A stretch of 64,000 nt of DNA from Muscardinus avellanarius (Eukaryota > Chordata > Mammalia > Rodentia > Gliridae), in the NCBI GenBank assembly GCA_963383645.1, contig OY726569.1:73324635-73388634 (forward strand), in the 5' to 3' direction. Each line of letters begins with the position of its first letter. Within the stretch, counting starts at the first letter, position 1. The translations under genes were made by a program, and so were the position numbers. Below the pieces are notes generated by a model that was not told the origin of the DNA, did no database searches, and was given only the letters and a program-made list of their open reading frames with translations. Shown here piece by piece: positions 1-11,585 of the stretch.

Positions 1-984
1 AAGGGGAAGGAGGAGAGTGAGGTAGGATGCCTCCTACCCCAGAGGCTGCCCTCGGCTGACAGCATCACTCCATCTCCGCCACAGTCTATGTCAGTACACA
101 TCGCGATGATACCTGCCACTGAAGGATGCTAGGAGAGTGAATTAATTACTGTTTATCAAGCACTTGAAGTTCTTTGGAGAAAGGCCTTTATAAATATAAG
201 CCATGATTAAAGGGTACCAGTTTGCTAACACCCAAAAGAAGTGCGTAATATGATCATGCCTATCTTGATGATTGAGTTTCATTCTTTATTCAAATATGTT
301 CAGGGCTCCCATCACTCAACTCTGCTGCCCCTTCATGTGGTTACTAAGCTGGTTTTCCATTCCATATCACCTGAGCAGGGATCCAACAAGCATGGCTTCC
401 TACCATGCATACCCATGCCTCCATCTCTTGTCCTCAAGCCTGATGATTTCTCTTTCCTCAGTTTCCTTGTCTTTTCTGACAAGAAAAGGCAACTGGTCAC
501 TCTTCTCTTCTTGCCCTTGGAAGTCCTCTTCTGTGGTTTTCTCAAGTTCGTCAGGTCTAAACTGGGTCTTTATTGACCCCAGATCAATTCCCTTCCCCAC
601 TTGCCCCGTTTTCCTTCTCCATTCTCATGGACCCAGCCTCCAGGTTTTCTTCTCCATTGCTACCTCCTTATGCACCCAACCTGCTTGGTACCTTTAAAAA
701 AACTGTCCCTGGGGAGGTGTGGCATGTGTGTGCCCCTGAACTGCCTTAAGACCTCTTCGTACCGCCTTTGACCCCAGCCATCCTGTTCCCAAGCCTACCT
801 CCATTTCCTGACCCTTCCCAGTGGCCATTCCAGCTCTCGCCACATGAGATGCTTTCCTGCTAGTCACCTTCCTGCCTGGCTCCCAAACCCAGCCTGACCT
901 CTTTCACCCCGCAAGCTGTCTGGACTGACAGAGAACTGAGCAACGCACCGGTGACAGTCTCACCCCCTGCCTATCCCCCCAGAA
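1..984. other. Unique sequence, no gene recognised
   Basis: No repeat family, splice-bounded open frame or RNA gene is recognisable here. Short open frames at 241-697 overlap one another on both strands and have no familiar protein content. Confidence 0.5.
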
Positions 985-1470
985 GACACAGATGCATGGG
1001 CACACACCAACACATGCCAAGTTACACTTAAAGTAGACACATAGAGAGGCGGTCATAGCCACAGGTACACGTGCTCACGTAGAAGTACACCAGCACAGAT
1101 ACTCAATAAAGACAGACAGTGTACTCATGTAGATAGACAAACATGTACAGAGGCACACAACCAGGTATACACAAAGACACAAATAGATGCATATATTCAA
1201 AGATACAAAGACAGAATAATATACATCTATATAGACATGCAGAGATAGACTAACACATGTATGTAGACATTTAAACATACATTCACATACACAGAGGCAC
1301 ACACATCCAGATATACAGACAGATTCATATGTCATAGAGATGCACAGAGAGATACAGAGAAGCACACAGACACGCAGTTATATAAGCACACACACACTGA
1401 CGCTCAAAGGCCACCCATCTCTGTGTATACACAGGCACGCATACAGACACAAGTATATGCTCACACAACC
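985..1470. repeat. Degenerate ACA/AGA-rich low-complexity tract
   Basis: Almost 500 bases are built from imperfect ACACA, AGACA and ATACA words, with strong T-poverty broken by ATGTA words. It looks like an old, decayed (CA)n/(ACAG)n microsatellite. The 96-codon open frame on the minus strand (1075-1365) is a by-product and encodes only Cys/Val/Leu-rich low-complexity sequence. Confidence 0.7.
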
Positions 1471-1604
1471 ATCTTTACTACTCTGCCAATATCCTGACTG
1501 GCCAAACTGACCTCCCTCATCCCCTCTCAGTGGCCAACTCTTCCTACTCCTGCCCTCCTTCCTCCATTCCCATCTGTATTAGTCAGGGGTCTTCAGAGAA
1601 ACAG

Positions 1605-1725
1605 AACCAAGAAGATGTGGGTAAATGGATGAATGGATGGACATATGGATGGATGATGGATGGATGGACAGATGGATGGACGAATGGATGGATGGATGGA
1701 TGAGCAGATGGGCAGGTGGGTGGAT
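1605..1725 (+). repeat. (GGAT)n microsatellite inside the LTR
   Basis: Tandem GGAT/GGAC units (about 100 bases) lie at the place where this LTR family normally has a short tandem repeat, so the array probably expanded from the LTR itself. Confidence 0.8.
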
Positions 1726-1972
1726 AGAGATTTAGGGAATTCGCTCATGGGATTGTGGAGCCTGGCCAGTCTGAACTCTGCAGGGCAAGCCAAAGGTTGG
1801 GGCCCAGGGAGAGCTGACGTTGCAGCTGAAGCCCAGTCACTAGAGGCAGAACTCTTTCTGCCTTGGATAAACTTCAGTCTTCTCGCCTAAGGCCTTCACT
1901 GACTGGATGAGGCTACCCACATTATGGAAGGTAATGTGACTTACTCAAAATCTACTGATTTAAATGTTAATT

Positions 1973-2103
1973 GCATAAACTTGGCACAGTGACTACACGC
2001 TTGTAATTCCAGTATTTGAGTGAATGAGGATAATAGGAGGGTTGCTGTTTTGTAGCTTTGGAGGCAGAATGCCCTGGGATTCGATCCCTAATCCTACTCC
2101 CAA
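1973..2103 (+). mobile_element. Decayed B1-dID SINE in the LTR
   Basis: A weak B1 start (GCACAGTGACTACACGCTTG) is followed by TAATTCCAG and an ID-like end (AGAATGCCCTGGGATTCGAT). Flanking words ATGTTAAT and GTGTTAAT could be the old target duplication. It lies inside the LTR and is therefore younger than it. Confidence 0.6.
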
Positions 2104-2205
2104 GTGTTAATCTTGTCTACAAAATACCTTCAAAGCAATATATAGACTTGCATTTGACCAAATATCTGGGTACTGTGGCCTAGTCAAGCCTATTCATTAC
2201 ATCAC

Positions 2206-4169
2206 CTGTCACACCATCCTGCTAGCAAACCAGCATTCATATAGATTTCCTAAAATATTGCCCTCCCTATAATGCTTCCCTGCTCCCAGACGGAGCACCT
2301 TGACACCCACACATAGTAGGCACAAGTGAAATGGCCACGTGAGTGAATAACCAGCAGCTCTGGGGTGGGCCTACTCTGCTCAACCCAGCAAACCATCCTG
2401 AGGGCCCAGTAGTGCACTGTGCTAGGAGCCAAGGATACAAACATCAGAAGCCGCTCTCACTTGTCCCTCATCTCCTCCCTCTAGTTTCCTGACATCCTTT
2501 GGACATTTCTAATCCCCCACAGTACCTAACAGAGTGCCTTACTACAAAGTAGGCCTGCAATTACTTATGGATTAATTCATTTTATTTGTTACTGATCTCC
2601 GTAACAAATTTGCCTGAAATATGACAGACATTTAGGGCCTCCCTTACAAAATTGCGAACTATAATGCAAAAATCTGTTTCCACTTTTATTTTTAAGGCAC
2701 AGATGTGAAGATATATTTTCATAATCAGAAAGAGTATTTATACCCCAGAATACTGACAGTGGTCTCCAGGGATGGGATTGTGGGTGGCTTCTATTTTATT
2801 TCTTCAATTTCTCTGTGTCTTCCAAATTGTCCTCTAGGACCATATGTTGCTTTTAGAACCATAAACATGGCACTTTTTTTTCTTTCATCTCTTCATTTCT
2901 GAGTCTGAAGAGGTTCTGAGTTCTGTTCTCAGCTCTTTCTGGGGGCTCTCTGAATACCTGCTGGCCTCCCTTTGAAAATTAAGGTGCACAGGGACTTGTT
3001 GTAAAGGTCTGTGAGGTCATAAAAGGTAAAGTTAATTGCAAACAGTTGTTCTGTTTTAATCATGTCCAAGTGTCATTTAACATAGAACCTTTAATGGAAG
3101 TGCTTGAGCTTAAGTTAATGATGGCGGCCGGGCTGCAGTTAGGGCGACAGGGGAAGCAGGAGCTGCAGGGGCAGCCTCCCCTCAGCCACTCCTTGGGTCC
3201 TTGGACCGCCTGACAGGCATGTTGTCAGGCTGCGTCTATGCCAGACAAACACCCAGCCCTGGTGGAAGGGACTGTCCCCTGAACTTTGCTTCAGGCCCGG
3301 CCTGCGGAGTCTCCGCAGGGAAGCATTCACCTCTAGCCCAAATGAAATGGAGCTTCAGACAAACCACAGGGGAGGCTGAGGCGGCCTTGGGTCCTGAACT
3401 TTGTATTTCTTACACCGCCAGCATCATTCCCTGCTGAGTGTCATGTAACTCTCAAAAATGCAAAAGGGAAACCAAAGAGCCAGGGGAACACAGACATCTT
3501 GCGGCTGGAGGGTCCGCCTAGAGAGTCGCCTTTCACGGGGCGGCCAGGTGCGCGGGAGAGTGGCCGGAGCCAGGCCCTGCTCAGAGGCCGGAATTCCAAG
3601 AAACTTGCCCTGCACAAGGCCAAGTTTATGAAATCCCCTACACGCTGGAAAGGATCCTACACAAACTGCTGGGGTTTCCAGCCTGATATTTGATAAGTGC
3701 AAATGGGCTGAAAATATTCTGGAGGTTTTTCAGTTTTGTACAATTAGCAGAGGCCGGTGAGGCCCATCTCATCTCCTACGGCATCCCGTCAGTGGCCGTA
3801 CCAGCCATGTGGGCCAGTATTTGTCTCTGACCACCTAGGCCCTCCAGGAGCATGCTTCAGCGTCCTGCATCATGACACCCCCTCCGGTCCTTCCAAGGCC
3901 TGTCTCTCAACAGCTGTGACTAAAAAAAAAACAAAAAGCCCCAGCAGCAGCACCATGGTCCCAAGCTTGCCTCCTCTAAGCCGCCCAATATCAGAGCTGG
4001 AAGAAAGCTTCGAGCTTAGCACCCCAGCCTCACTGATATGCAGTGGACCACTCTGGGACAGGGCGGGTGACTCCTATCCTGCCTACCCTTGTGTTTCAAG
4101 AGGGCTCCACGAGCAGTGGGGTGCGTGAGTGAGTAAAGGGACCAATTCCTTTCTTGTCCTTTCTTCAGA
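2206..4169. other. Mostly unique sequence; possible L2/MIR tail at 2520-2580
   Basis: Around 2520-2580 the words CAGAGTGCCTTACTACAAAG and GATTAATTCAT resemble the worn 3' tail of an L2 or MIR element. The rest, including a moderately GC-rich stretch at 3120-3640 with several overlapping short frames on both strands, has no recognisable coding or RNA content. Confidence 0.45.
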
Positions 4170-4179
4170 GAGTGATACT

Positions 4180-4409
4180 GGCTTTTTGTTTGTTTGGCTT
4201 GGTTTGAGGACTGGGGACTGATCCCAGGGGGATCCTATCTCCGAGCTACAGCCCCCAGCCCTATTTTATCTTTCTTCTCTTTGAAACAGGGTCTCACCAA
4301 GTTGCTGGGAGTCTTGCTAAGTTACTGAGGTTGGCCTCCATCTGGAGATCCTCCTGTCTCAGCTTCCCAAGTACTGGGACTACAGGTGTGCACCACCAGG
4401 CCTGGCTGG
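4180..4409 (-). mobile_element. B1-dID SINE
   Basis: It reads in antisense: ID half first (GATCCCAGGGGGATCC, GAGCTACAGCCCCCAGCC), then the B1 half ending GTGCACCACCAGGCCTGGCT. Flanking GAGTGATACT (4170-4179) and GAGTGACACT (4410-4419) are a target duplication with one mismatch. Confidence 0.85.
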
Positions 4410-4419
4410 GAGTGACACT

Positions 4420-5304
4420 TTGGATGGGAACCTTGTACTCCGTCTCAGCTTTTCTGCAGAATGAGCCCAGCAGCGCTGGCCCCTTACAGTCCTGCAGCAC
4501 AGAGCGGTAAGGCTGGGGCTTCTCAGAGGAAACTGATCCAGTTCTAGAGTATCTGGGAGTCCCAGACCAAGAGGCCACAGCATTGGTTCCAGGGGCTGAG
4601 GGACACTCGGGCCCAGGACTCCCGTACAGCTCCTGTGGTTGCAAGAACCCTGGAGTGTTTTGCTCCGCTCTGCCTCCCTCCCAGCATAAGGACAGCAGTC
4701 ACACTGGATGGAAGGCTCACCCCACCCTAGTATCTTTACTAATCACATCAACAATGACTCCATTTCCAAATACTGTCACATTCTGAGGTTCTGGGAAGGA
4801 GAGGAATTTTATGGTGGACTCCATCCAACACAATACAACCTTCCTGACCCCCACCTGCAAACTTTTTGTATCGTTCTCCACCTTCACCTAACCACTCAGA
4901 CTTTTCCTTTAGTTGAGAATTGGGCTTCTGGAATGCAGGGTGGGGTCCCTGGCAGCTGTCCCAAGCCCTCCCACCCAGTCCCCAAGAGGCAGGAGCGAGG
5001 AAAGGAATGCATTCTTTGGGGGAACCTGAAACAGCCTGCAACCAGAACGCAAGGTCCTTGAAGTTTCCTGTTTTACTTCCAAAATTTGGATTTTGCATCT
5101 CTTTCTATACTAATTTTTTAAAAATATTTTCTCTTCCCCAAATACTTGAGCAATAAAACGAGGATCTAGGAAGATGTATTATGTTTAAACTGGCTTTGTG
5201 TGTCCCTTGACTTTGTATTCCCCAAGGTTCCTGGCTTTGAAAAGTCCAGCCACAGAGAGTTAGAAGGGGCAGCAGCACATCTGTTTCCCTTCTTAAGGAA
5301 TCAG
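4420..5304. other. Unique sequence, no gene recognised
   Basis: Overlapping short frames occur on both strands, but nothing resembles a known protein and no repeat family is obvious. Confidence 0.45.
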
Positions 5305-5445
5305 GTCTCTGAGAGGAAAGCCTCAGCCCAGAGAGGACTAGCAGCTCTCCCAAGATCACACAGTTCATTATCGACTGAGTGGGAACTGAATGCCAGCCCT
5401 CTCCTGCTACACCGACCCAGGTCCAGTGCTGGTCTTTCTACCTCT
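5305..5445 (-). mobile_element. MIR SINE, antisense
   Basis: The order of diagnostic words is that of antisense MIR: CCCAGAGAGGACTAGCAG, CCCAAGATCACACAG, GAGTGGGAACTGAATGCCAG. This is an ancient, eroded mammalian-wide tRNA-derived SINE. Confidence 0.75.
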
Positions 5446-5818
5446 CTGTCTCATAAAATGGCCATGGTCTCTGCCCTATTGAGGAGGCTCAGGTGAGAGG
5501 CCCAAAGTGGAATCACTTTGAAAATTGAGGAGTTGGGTGTTGACAGGGGGCTGTAATGGGGATTCCCACCCAACGCTCTGGATGCAGAAGGCTGACTGCA
5601 TCACTCAGAGTGACCCACCAAGGGTCGTAAGGGGCAGACCTCCCTCTGAGGGCTCACTATGCCTCCAGGAGCCTGCTGAGGGCCTGTGGGTCCCAGCAAC
5701 CCAGGGCTAAGGAAGGCGGAGCCTTGGAGCTCAAGCCAGCACGCAGTTTGCTCCCTGTTGGTCTGAGCTTTTACCTGCCCAGCCCCAGCTCCAGCAACAG
5801 GCCACAAAGCATTCGCCA

Positions 5819-6016
5819 GCCAGGCATGGCGGAGCACACCTGTAATCCCAGTACTTGGAAGCTAAGACAGGAGGATCGAAGGTTTGAGGTCAGCCTCAGC
5901 AATTTAGTGAGACTCTCAGCTGTTTCAAATTAAAAATTGATTAATTAAAAGAGCTGGAGGTAGAATGCTCTTGACTTCAATATCCAGTACTACAAAAACC
6001 AAAACCAAAACAAAGC
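5819..6016 (+). mobile_element. B1-dID SINE
   Basis: CCAGGCATGGCGGAGCACAC starts the B1 half; the ID half is GAGCTGGAGGTAGAATGCTC to ATCCAGTACTAC. Duplications AAAGCATTCGCCA (5806-5818) and AAAGCATTCCCCA (6017-6029) differ at one base. Confidence 0.85.
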
Positions 6017-6066
6017 AAAGCATTCCCCAAATGCCCTTTTTTTTGTCTCAGTCCTGAGAGTACATT

Positions 6067-6261
6067 TCTTTTTTTTCTTATTTACTTATTTGTTTGTTTG
6101 TTTAGTACTAAAGATCAAACCCAGGGGCATTTTGCCTCTGAGCTACACATCCAACCTCTTACTTTATTTTTTGAGGTCTCACTAAGTTGCTACGGTCCTG
6201 CCTTCCTCCTGCCTCAGCCTCCTAAGTACTGGGATTATAAGTGTGCACCATCACACCCACT
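6067..6261 (-). mobile_element. B1-dID SINE
   Basis: Antisense copy, with a T-rich start, the ID half (CCAGGGGCATTTTGCCTCTG) and the B1 half ending GTGCACCATCACACCCACT. It lies only 50 bases downstream of the preceding plus-strand SINE, forming an inverted SINE pair. Confidence 0.85.
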
Positions 6262-8667
6262 GAGAGCACCTTTTCAAAGGAGAAAGTGGGAAAATGAGTG
6301 GCCAATGGCGGCGCTACCAGCATCTCTTTCTCCCTAATGAGGCCATGGAGATTCCCCACAATCCCAATTCCAGCGGAAGTAGCTGGTGCTGCCCCAGCCC
6401 TGCCCTCAGCCCCAGCCCTTTTCTGTTTACACTGGGAGATGAGCTTCTGCAGAGCTTAAGTGCAGTTCTGGCCCTTGTGTTTGTTTTTAAGTCCAGCTGC
6501 AACTTTGCGACTGGATTTATTGCAGATCCCATTCATCTTCTGCTCAGGGTCTCTGCACAAATCCTTCAGGGCTCCCTCCCTGCTGAGGACAAATATCAGG
6601 GGCTCTGGGGAGGGAGGGCAGGGGCCAGAAGCTATCCAGAGCTGGCAACACAGGGGGAAGGCACAGGCTGGAGGAAGCCAGCCTTCTGCCTCCTCCCCTT
6701 TCTACAGACTTCAGCAGGAAAGGAGAACCCCCTGAAAGGCAAAGGAATCCCAGGAGCAGAGAAAGGAAGTCTCTGTTTGGAGGGAAGGAGCCTGTGGCAG
6801 TTTCTGGCAGGGAGGCCGATGGTCTCGAGACCTAGAAAGGTCACCGCTGTGTGGCTGCTCTTGCAAGGGCCGTGGGCCTCGGGGTTTGGGCACAGGCACG
6901 TGCCTCGGAGGCCCACCCCGGATGCAGCCGACACCAGCACAGCCTCTGAGATCGCCTGTCCTTCTTTTCGGCCTCCTAACCCTCTCCAAATCCCACATGT
7001 CCACAAGCTGCTGATGAAGAGCTAACAGCTTCAGGCTGAGGCTCACCAGGGAGAGAGAATCGGAGCTGAACAAATTGGGAGCAGGGAGTCCAACTGTGTT
7101 GCTGGCTCATCCTTCCAAGACAGGAAGTGCCGATGTCCTGTCCCTGCCTCACGGGAGTTCCCAGGCTCAGCAGCAAGCAGGAGACACTCAGGGCCTGGGG
7201 AGGGGTCCCTGGTGGCTGAGGAAGAGGAGCTGATGAAACCTTGGTGCCTAAGGGCTTGACCTAGGAATGGGGTCTGAACCATCCCTGGCCACTGCAGAGG
7301 GCCTGGAGCAGGCTGGGCAGCCCCTGGACGAGTTACTTCTCATGGCACCCCCACTTTGACCACAGCTTTCACCCCTCGCCTCTTGCTTCCTCCAGCCCTC
7401 ACCAGGCCTCTTGTGCCCCCATCTCTCCCACATTCCCTCGTGAGCTTCTCTGGGCTCCCTCACCAACATGATCTTAATACCTTCAATCCCCTGTACCCAT
7501 GAAGGTCCCCAGGCCTACCCTGAGGGACCCCACCTGGGCTGGCCACCCTCCTCCCACCCTGCATCGGCAGCTGCCAGGCCTGCAAGGGAGAGCTGCCCCC
7601 GCCCTGACTGCAGACCCAGCAACTCAGCCCGGGCCCAGGCTGAGAATCGGCCAGGCCACCGTCCCTAAGGCCTTCGCTCCCCTTCAGGCCTCCTGACCCC
7701 AACCTCCACCTTCAATCTGCAAAACTTCTACCACCCTCCCTGCTGAGAAAGTCTAGGCCTTTGCACACCTCCGGGTCTCAATCACTTCCCTTTCCTCTGA
7801 AAGAGAGCAGCGCAGAGCTCCTTGGCGAGCTGCTTTACCTGGTCCAAGAGGGCGAACACCCCTGTCTCCTCTGTGCCCCCTCATCCCTGTCCTCCTTCCT
7901 GGATCAGAAGCTGGCTCTTCAGTGACTCAAAGGCGGGTTGGCGTTGGAGGAGCCCAGTGCGTGACCGCCTCTCCCTGTGCTATGATGGCTTCCCTGAGCA
8001 CTGCTTTCTCTGGGCCTGTATCTCCATGGCTTTTATGACATACCTCCCATAGGGCTCTTCATGCCTCTGCTTCTCTTCCTTCCTCCCTTCAGGCCCGGCC
8101 ACTCTCAGCGTAGCCCGGGAGACAGTGGCTGCCACCGCCTCACTGTCACAGGCCTCCCCGCTCCTGGACTCCCTCCCCCCTCACTGTCCTAGGTGCTTCC
8201 TGCCAGGCTTCCGTTTGCTCCTCTGCCCACCTGCCTCCCTCCTCACCCTCCCTCCTTCTCATCCAAGTCCGCATCTTCAGCCATAACATCTGTGAACCCC
8301 GAATCTCTAGCCACTGAAATCTCCCCATTTCTGCACTCCTGCGGGCACTCTCTACACAGATACCCTGTAGAATTTCTGTATGAAATTGAGCCGATCAACT
8401 CTTCCCAGACCCCTCTCTCTTCTTGAGGTTGAGGTTGACAACTCTGTTCAACCTCAGGGTAGATCAGGTTGGAGACAACTCTGTTCTCCACCCTCCCCAT
8501 GGGCAGGGCTCAAGCCCTCCAAATTCTCTACCTCTCCTCCTCCCTCGCCCTGCATGTCTGATCAGCTTCTGGCAACCTGGAGAATCTTCTTCCCCACGAT
8601 TTTTTGAATCCCTTCCTGCTCCGAGGTTGTTAGCTAAATTCAAGCCCTTTCCATCTCTCCCCTGGAC
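6262..8667. other. Unique GC-moderate sequence, no gene recognised
   Basis: The longest open frame in the window that is not repeat-derived, apart from one at 11777-12529 which crosses a SINE, runs 6294-7025 (243 codons, plus). It overlaps long antisense frames (6632-7073), shows no familiar domain and lies in GC-rich DNA where stop codons are rare. I regard it as chance. Confidence 0.45.
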
Positions 8668-8878
8668 TTTTGTTTTTGGCAGCAATGGGGATGGAACCCA
8701 GGGGTATTCTACCTCCAATCTATACCCCCTAAGCCCTATTTTTTATTCTTTATTTTGAAACAAGGTCTCACTGAGTTACAAAGGGGCTCACTAAGTAGCT
8801 GAAGCTGGCCGCAAACCCGGACCCTCCTGTCTCAGCCTCCCAAACGCTGGGATTACAAGCGTGCGCCATCACGCCTGA
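8668..8878 (-). mobile_element. B1-dID SINE
   Basis: Antisense copy: GGAACCCAGGGGTATTC and CCCCCTAAGCCC in the ID half, then GGTCTCACTGAGTTAC and GCGTGCGCCATCACGCC in the B1 half. The long frames on both strands here are generated by the SINE. Confidence 0.88.
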
Positions 8879-9268
8879 CTTCCCCTGGATCTTTTTCTCA
8901 GCCTTTGGGCCTCTTCTCCAGCTATCCCCATTCTGGTGATCTGTGTCCCTCACAGAAACCCAGATGAACTCCATGCTGCTTAGGGCTCCCCAGCCAGGCA
9001 CCAGGCCCCTCTGCCCTACCCGCCCACCCTCACTCCTGCCACAACCACCTCCTTTCCACTCCCACAGCTTGCCACACTGCACTTACCCAGTTTCATGGTC
9101 CCTCTTTCTATGCATATTTTGTGCACCAGGCACCTCCTGCTCTTTGTTCCCATCACCTGCCAGCACCTCATCCCACCTTGCTCAAGGCCTGGCTCCTCCA
9201 AGAAACCCGTAAATTATGGTGGAGTCTATTTCTCTTTTTGGCATTTCCTCTTAGAATATTGTTTCTTC

Positions 9269-9483
9269 TCCAGGTGTGGTGTCGCACACTTGTAATCCCA
9301 GCATTCGGGAGGCTGAGACTTGGAGGATCGCGGTTCAAGGACAGCCTCAGCTACTTAGTGAGGCCCTCTACAACTCAGTGAGACCCGGTTTCAAAATAAA
9401 GAATAAAAAATAGGGCAGGGGGTATAACTTGGAGGTCAAATGCCCCTGGGTTCCATCCCTAGACCCACACACACACAAAAAAA
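9269..9483 (+). mobile_element. B1-dID SINE, 'GGTCAAATGCCCC' subtype
   Basis: B1 half with the subtype word CATTCGGGAGGCTG, linker AAAATAAAGAATAAAA and an ID half GGCAGGGGGTATAACTTGGA ending in CCACACACACACAAAA. A perfect duplication GAATATTGTTTCTTC flanks it at 9254-9268 and 9484-9498. Confidence 0.92.
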
Positions 9484-9517
9484 GAATATTGTTTCTTCCC
9501 TTTTATAATTGCATGTG

Positions 9518-9520
<3 letters not shown>

Positions 9521-9566
<46 letters not shown>
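9521..9566 (+). repeat. (GT)n microsatellite
   Basis: Uninterrupted GT dinucleotides for about 46 bases, shortly after the SINE's right target duplication. Confidence 0.95.
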
Positions 9567-9568
<2 letters not shown>

Positions 9569-10339
9569 CTCTGATTGTATAACCCTGCAAACCAAAGAAC
9601 AGTTCTTGCTCACCATCATATCCTACACCTATTTAATAAGAATTTACTGCCTTTGAGATAGGTCTCACTCCCTCATTTCATGACGGCTCGGGTCAGAAGG
9701 TGAGTCAACAGCAGAATCCCATCTTCTTTCCCAGGTCTCCTGATTCCTGACAAAGTCCTAAGGATGATAAGGAATCCAGGCTCAATTTCCCCAAGTCTGT
9801 TTGCAGAGAACCACCACGGTGTTCTCAACTCTGTTCCTCTGCTCACCCTCCTACGAACCAGTGGCCTAGCGTCAGAACAGAGAGACCTTGAATGAGAATC
9901 TGGAACTCACCCAGCATAGTTTCCTACCACGGCCTCCAGGTCTGTGTTTAATTTCTGACAGCAAGTACGCGTAATCCTGTTTTCCGAAACTCTGGGGCAA
10001 TTGCTTCCTTGTGTCTCTCAGCAAAGGAGGCCGCTGTCTCAGGAATTCTCTAATGGAAAGTCTCTTTCCCATTCTCTAGGTCTCTCTCCCCCTCCTCCAG
10101 TCCTTCTTGTCTGTGCTGTATCTCAGGTCCTCCTGCTGGGTCTTCTGAGAGGGGAAGAGCTCCTCCTGCCCTCCTTTCAGCGCCATGTTTAGTGTACAAG
10201 GGTTTTTGAAGCTTGTCAAGCCTTGTAGCTCTGGGGAGGAAAGAAATAAAACACATCAACAAACTAATGTGTCCTGTAACAGTTGAGCAGGACACTATCT
10301 GTCCACCCTTGGTCATCAAGAAATATAAGCAGCAAAGAG
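9567..10339. other. Unique sequence, no gene recognised
   Basis: No repeat family or coding content is recognisable. Confidence 0.45.
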
Positions 10340-10605
10340 AACAATAGTATGTGGTGCTACATATATGAGGTACCCAGAGAAGTCAAATTCCCAGAGACAG
10401 GAAGTGGCATAGTGGTTGCCAGGGGCTGGGTGGGAGACAGGAATGGGGAGTTAATGGTTCGTGGGTAGAGAGTTTGTTTTGCAAGATGAAAAATTTCTGG
10501 AGATGGATGGTGGTATCGGTTGCGGGTTAGTATGAATATATTTAATGCCCCAGAGTTGGATGCTAAAAGATGGTTAAAATGATAAATTTTATTTTGTATT
10601 ATTGA
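10340..10605 (+). mobile_element. Ancient L1 (L1M-class) 3' end
   Basis: Words such as GTGGTTGCCAGGGGCTGG, GGGGAGTTAATGG, CTGGAGATGGATGGTGG and GGTTAAAATGATAAATTTTA occur in the order of the 3' untranslated region of old mammalian L1 elements. The copy is a 5'-truncated remnant. Confidence 0.7.
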
Positions 10606-10613
10606 GAAAGAGA

Positions 10614-10662
10614 TGGAAGGAAGGAAGGAAGGAAGGAAGGAAGGAAGGAAGGAAGGAAGGAA
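10614..10662 (+). repeat. (GGAA)n microsatellite at the L1 tail
   Basis: Perfect GGAA tetranucleotides directly after the A-rich end of the old L1 remnant, probably grown from its tail. Confidence 0.92.
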
Positions 10663-10960
10663 GGGTATGAGGACTCATGGGTCTCTAATGCCCAGGAGTC
10701 TTGCTCCAGGTTACCCTTTCTTTCGTGCTGCAGGACTCGTACCAGCAAGTAAGCTTCTGTTCATCTGGCATTTTTCTCCTTGTAAATATCAGCCCTGTGA
10801 GTACACCTGGGCAAAGGAAAGCAGGAGAGGCCACGGAGCAGGCAGATAGGGGACGATGTCCTCCTAATCGTTTTAGTCCATTCACTTATTCAACAACAAT
10901 GCTTACTAGCTCAGTTGTGTATCCATTCATGAAACATTCCCAGAGCTCTCCATTTAAGCC
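10663..10960. other. Short unique stretch with possible L2-like word
   Basis: CCATTCACTTATTCAACAAC at about 10880 resembles an L2-type end, but the match is short. No coding content is seen. Confidence 0.35.
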
Positions 10961-11337
10961 AAGGAAGGAGGAAGGAACGGAGGAAGGAAGGAACGGAGGA
11001 AGGAAGGAAGGGAGGGAGGAAGGAAGGGAGGAAGGAAGGGAGGAATGAAAGAAGGAATGAAAGAAGGAAGGAAGGGAGGAAGGAAGGAAGGGAGAGAGGG
11101 AGGGAGGGAGGAAGGGAGGGAGGGAGGAAAGAAGGAAGGAAGGGAGGGAGGAAGAAGGAAGGAAGGGAGGAAGGGAGGAAGGGAGGGAGGAAGGAAGGAA
11201 GGAAGGAAGGGAGGGAGGAAGGAAGGAAGGGAGGGAGGAAGGGAGGGAGGGAGGGAGGAAGGAAGGAAGGGAGGGAGGGAGGGAGGGAGGGAGGAAGGGA
11301 GGGGATGAGGAAGGAAGGGAGGGAGGGAGGGAGGAGA
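10961..11337 (+). repeat. Long (GGAA)/(GGGA)n polypurine tract
   Basis: About 375 bases of nearly pure purine built from GGAA, GGGA and AAGGAAGGGA units. Open frames through it encode only Glu-Gly-Arg-Lys repeats and are not genes. Such tracts can adopt triplex structure and offer dense ETS core (GGAA) sites. Confidence 0.95.
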
Positions 11338-11487
11338 GGCGGGCTAGTTGAGTAAACGTGTGCGCTTTTGTATTAAGTAAATGTGTGTGCCTTTTTTCCT
11401 GTTGATTTGTCTGTTGTCAGTGTATTCACAGTATAGCTGTAAGAATGCAGTCAGGCAGTCAAATCCCTAGCATCCCTAGCCCTAAAG

Positions 11488-11489
<2 letters not shown>

Positions 11490-11571
<82 letters not shown>
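11490..11571 (+). repeat. (GT)n(GA)n compound microsatellite
   Basis: About 44 bases of GT pass directly into about 38 bases of GA. The following sequence is an antisense SINE, so the array sits where that SINE's tail should be. Confidence 0.95.
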
Positions 11572-11576
<5 letters not shown>

Positions 11577-11585
11577 AGAGCTGCA

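Larger units (their letters stand above)
1577..2205 (+). mobile_element. ERVL-type (MLT2-like) solo LTR, interrupted by a SINE
   Basis: The sequence starts with TATTAGTCAGGGGTCTTCAG and continues through the familiar run of an old mammalian ERVL-class LTR: an early short-repeat segment (here GGAT), a middle with the words GGAATTCGCTCATGG and TCTGCAGGGCAAGCC, then TGATTTAAATGTTAAT and ACCAAATATCTGGG near the end. No internal retroviral region follows, so it is a solo LTR. A decayed SINE splits it at about 1973-2103. The class is recognised from memory of the consensus; the exact subfamily is uncertain. Confidence 0.7.

Noticed and set aside
6294..7025. 243-codon open frame that could be a gene
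   Set aside because: GC-rich DNA with equally long antisense frames, no recognised domain and no clear splice boundaries.
11045..11308. 87-codon Glu/Gly/Lys/Arg frame
   Set aside because: It is the GGAA/GGGA microsatellite.
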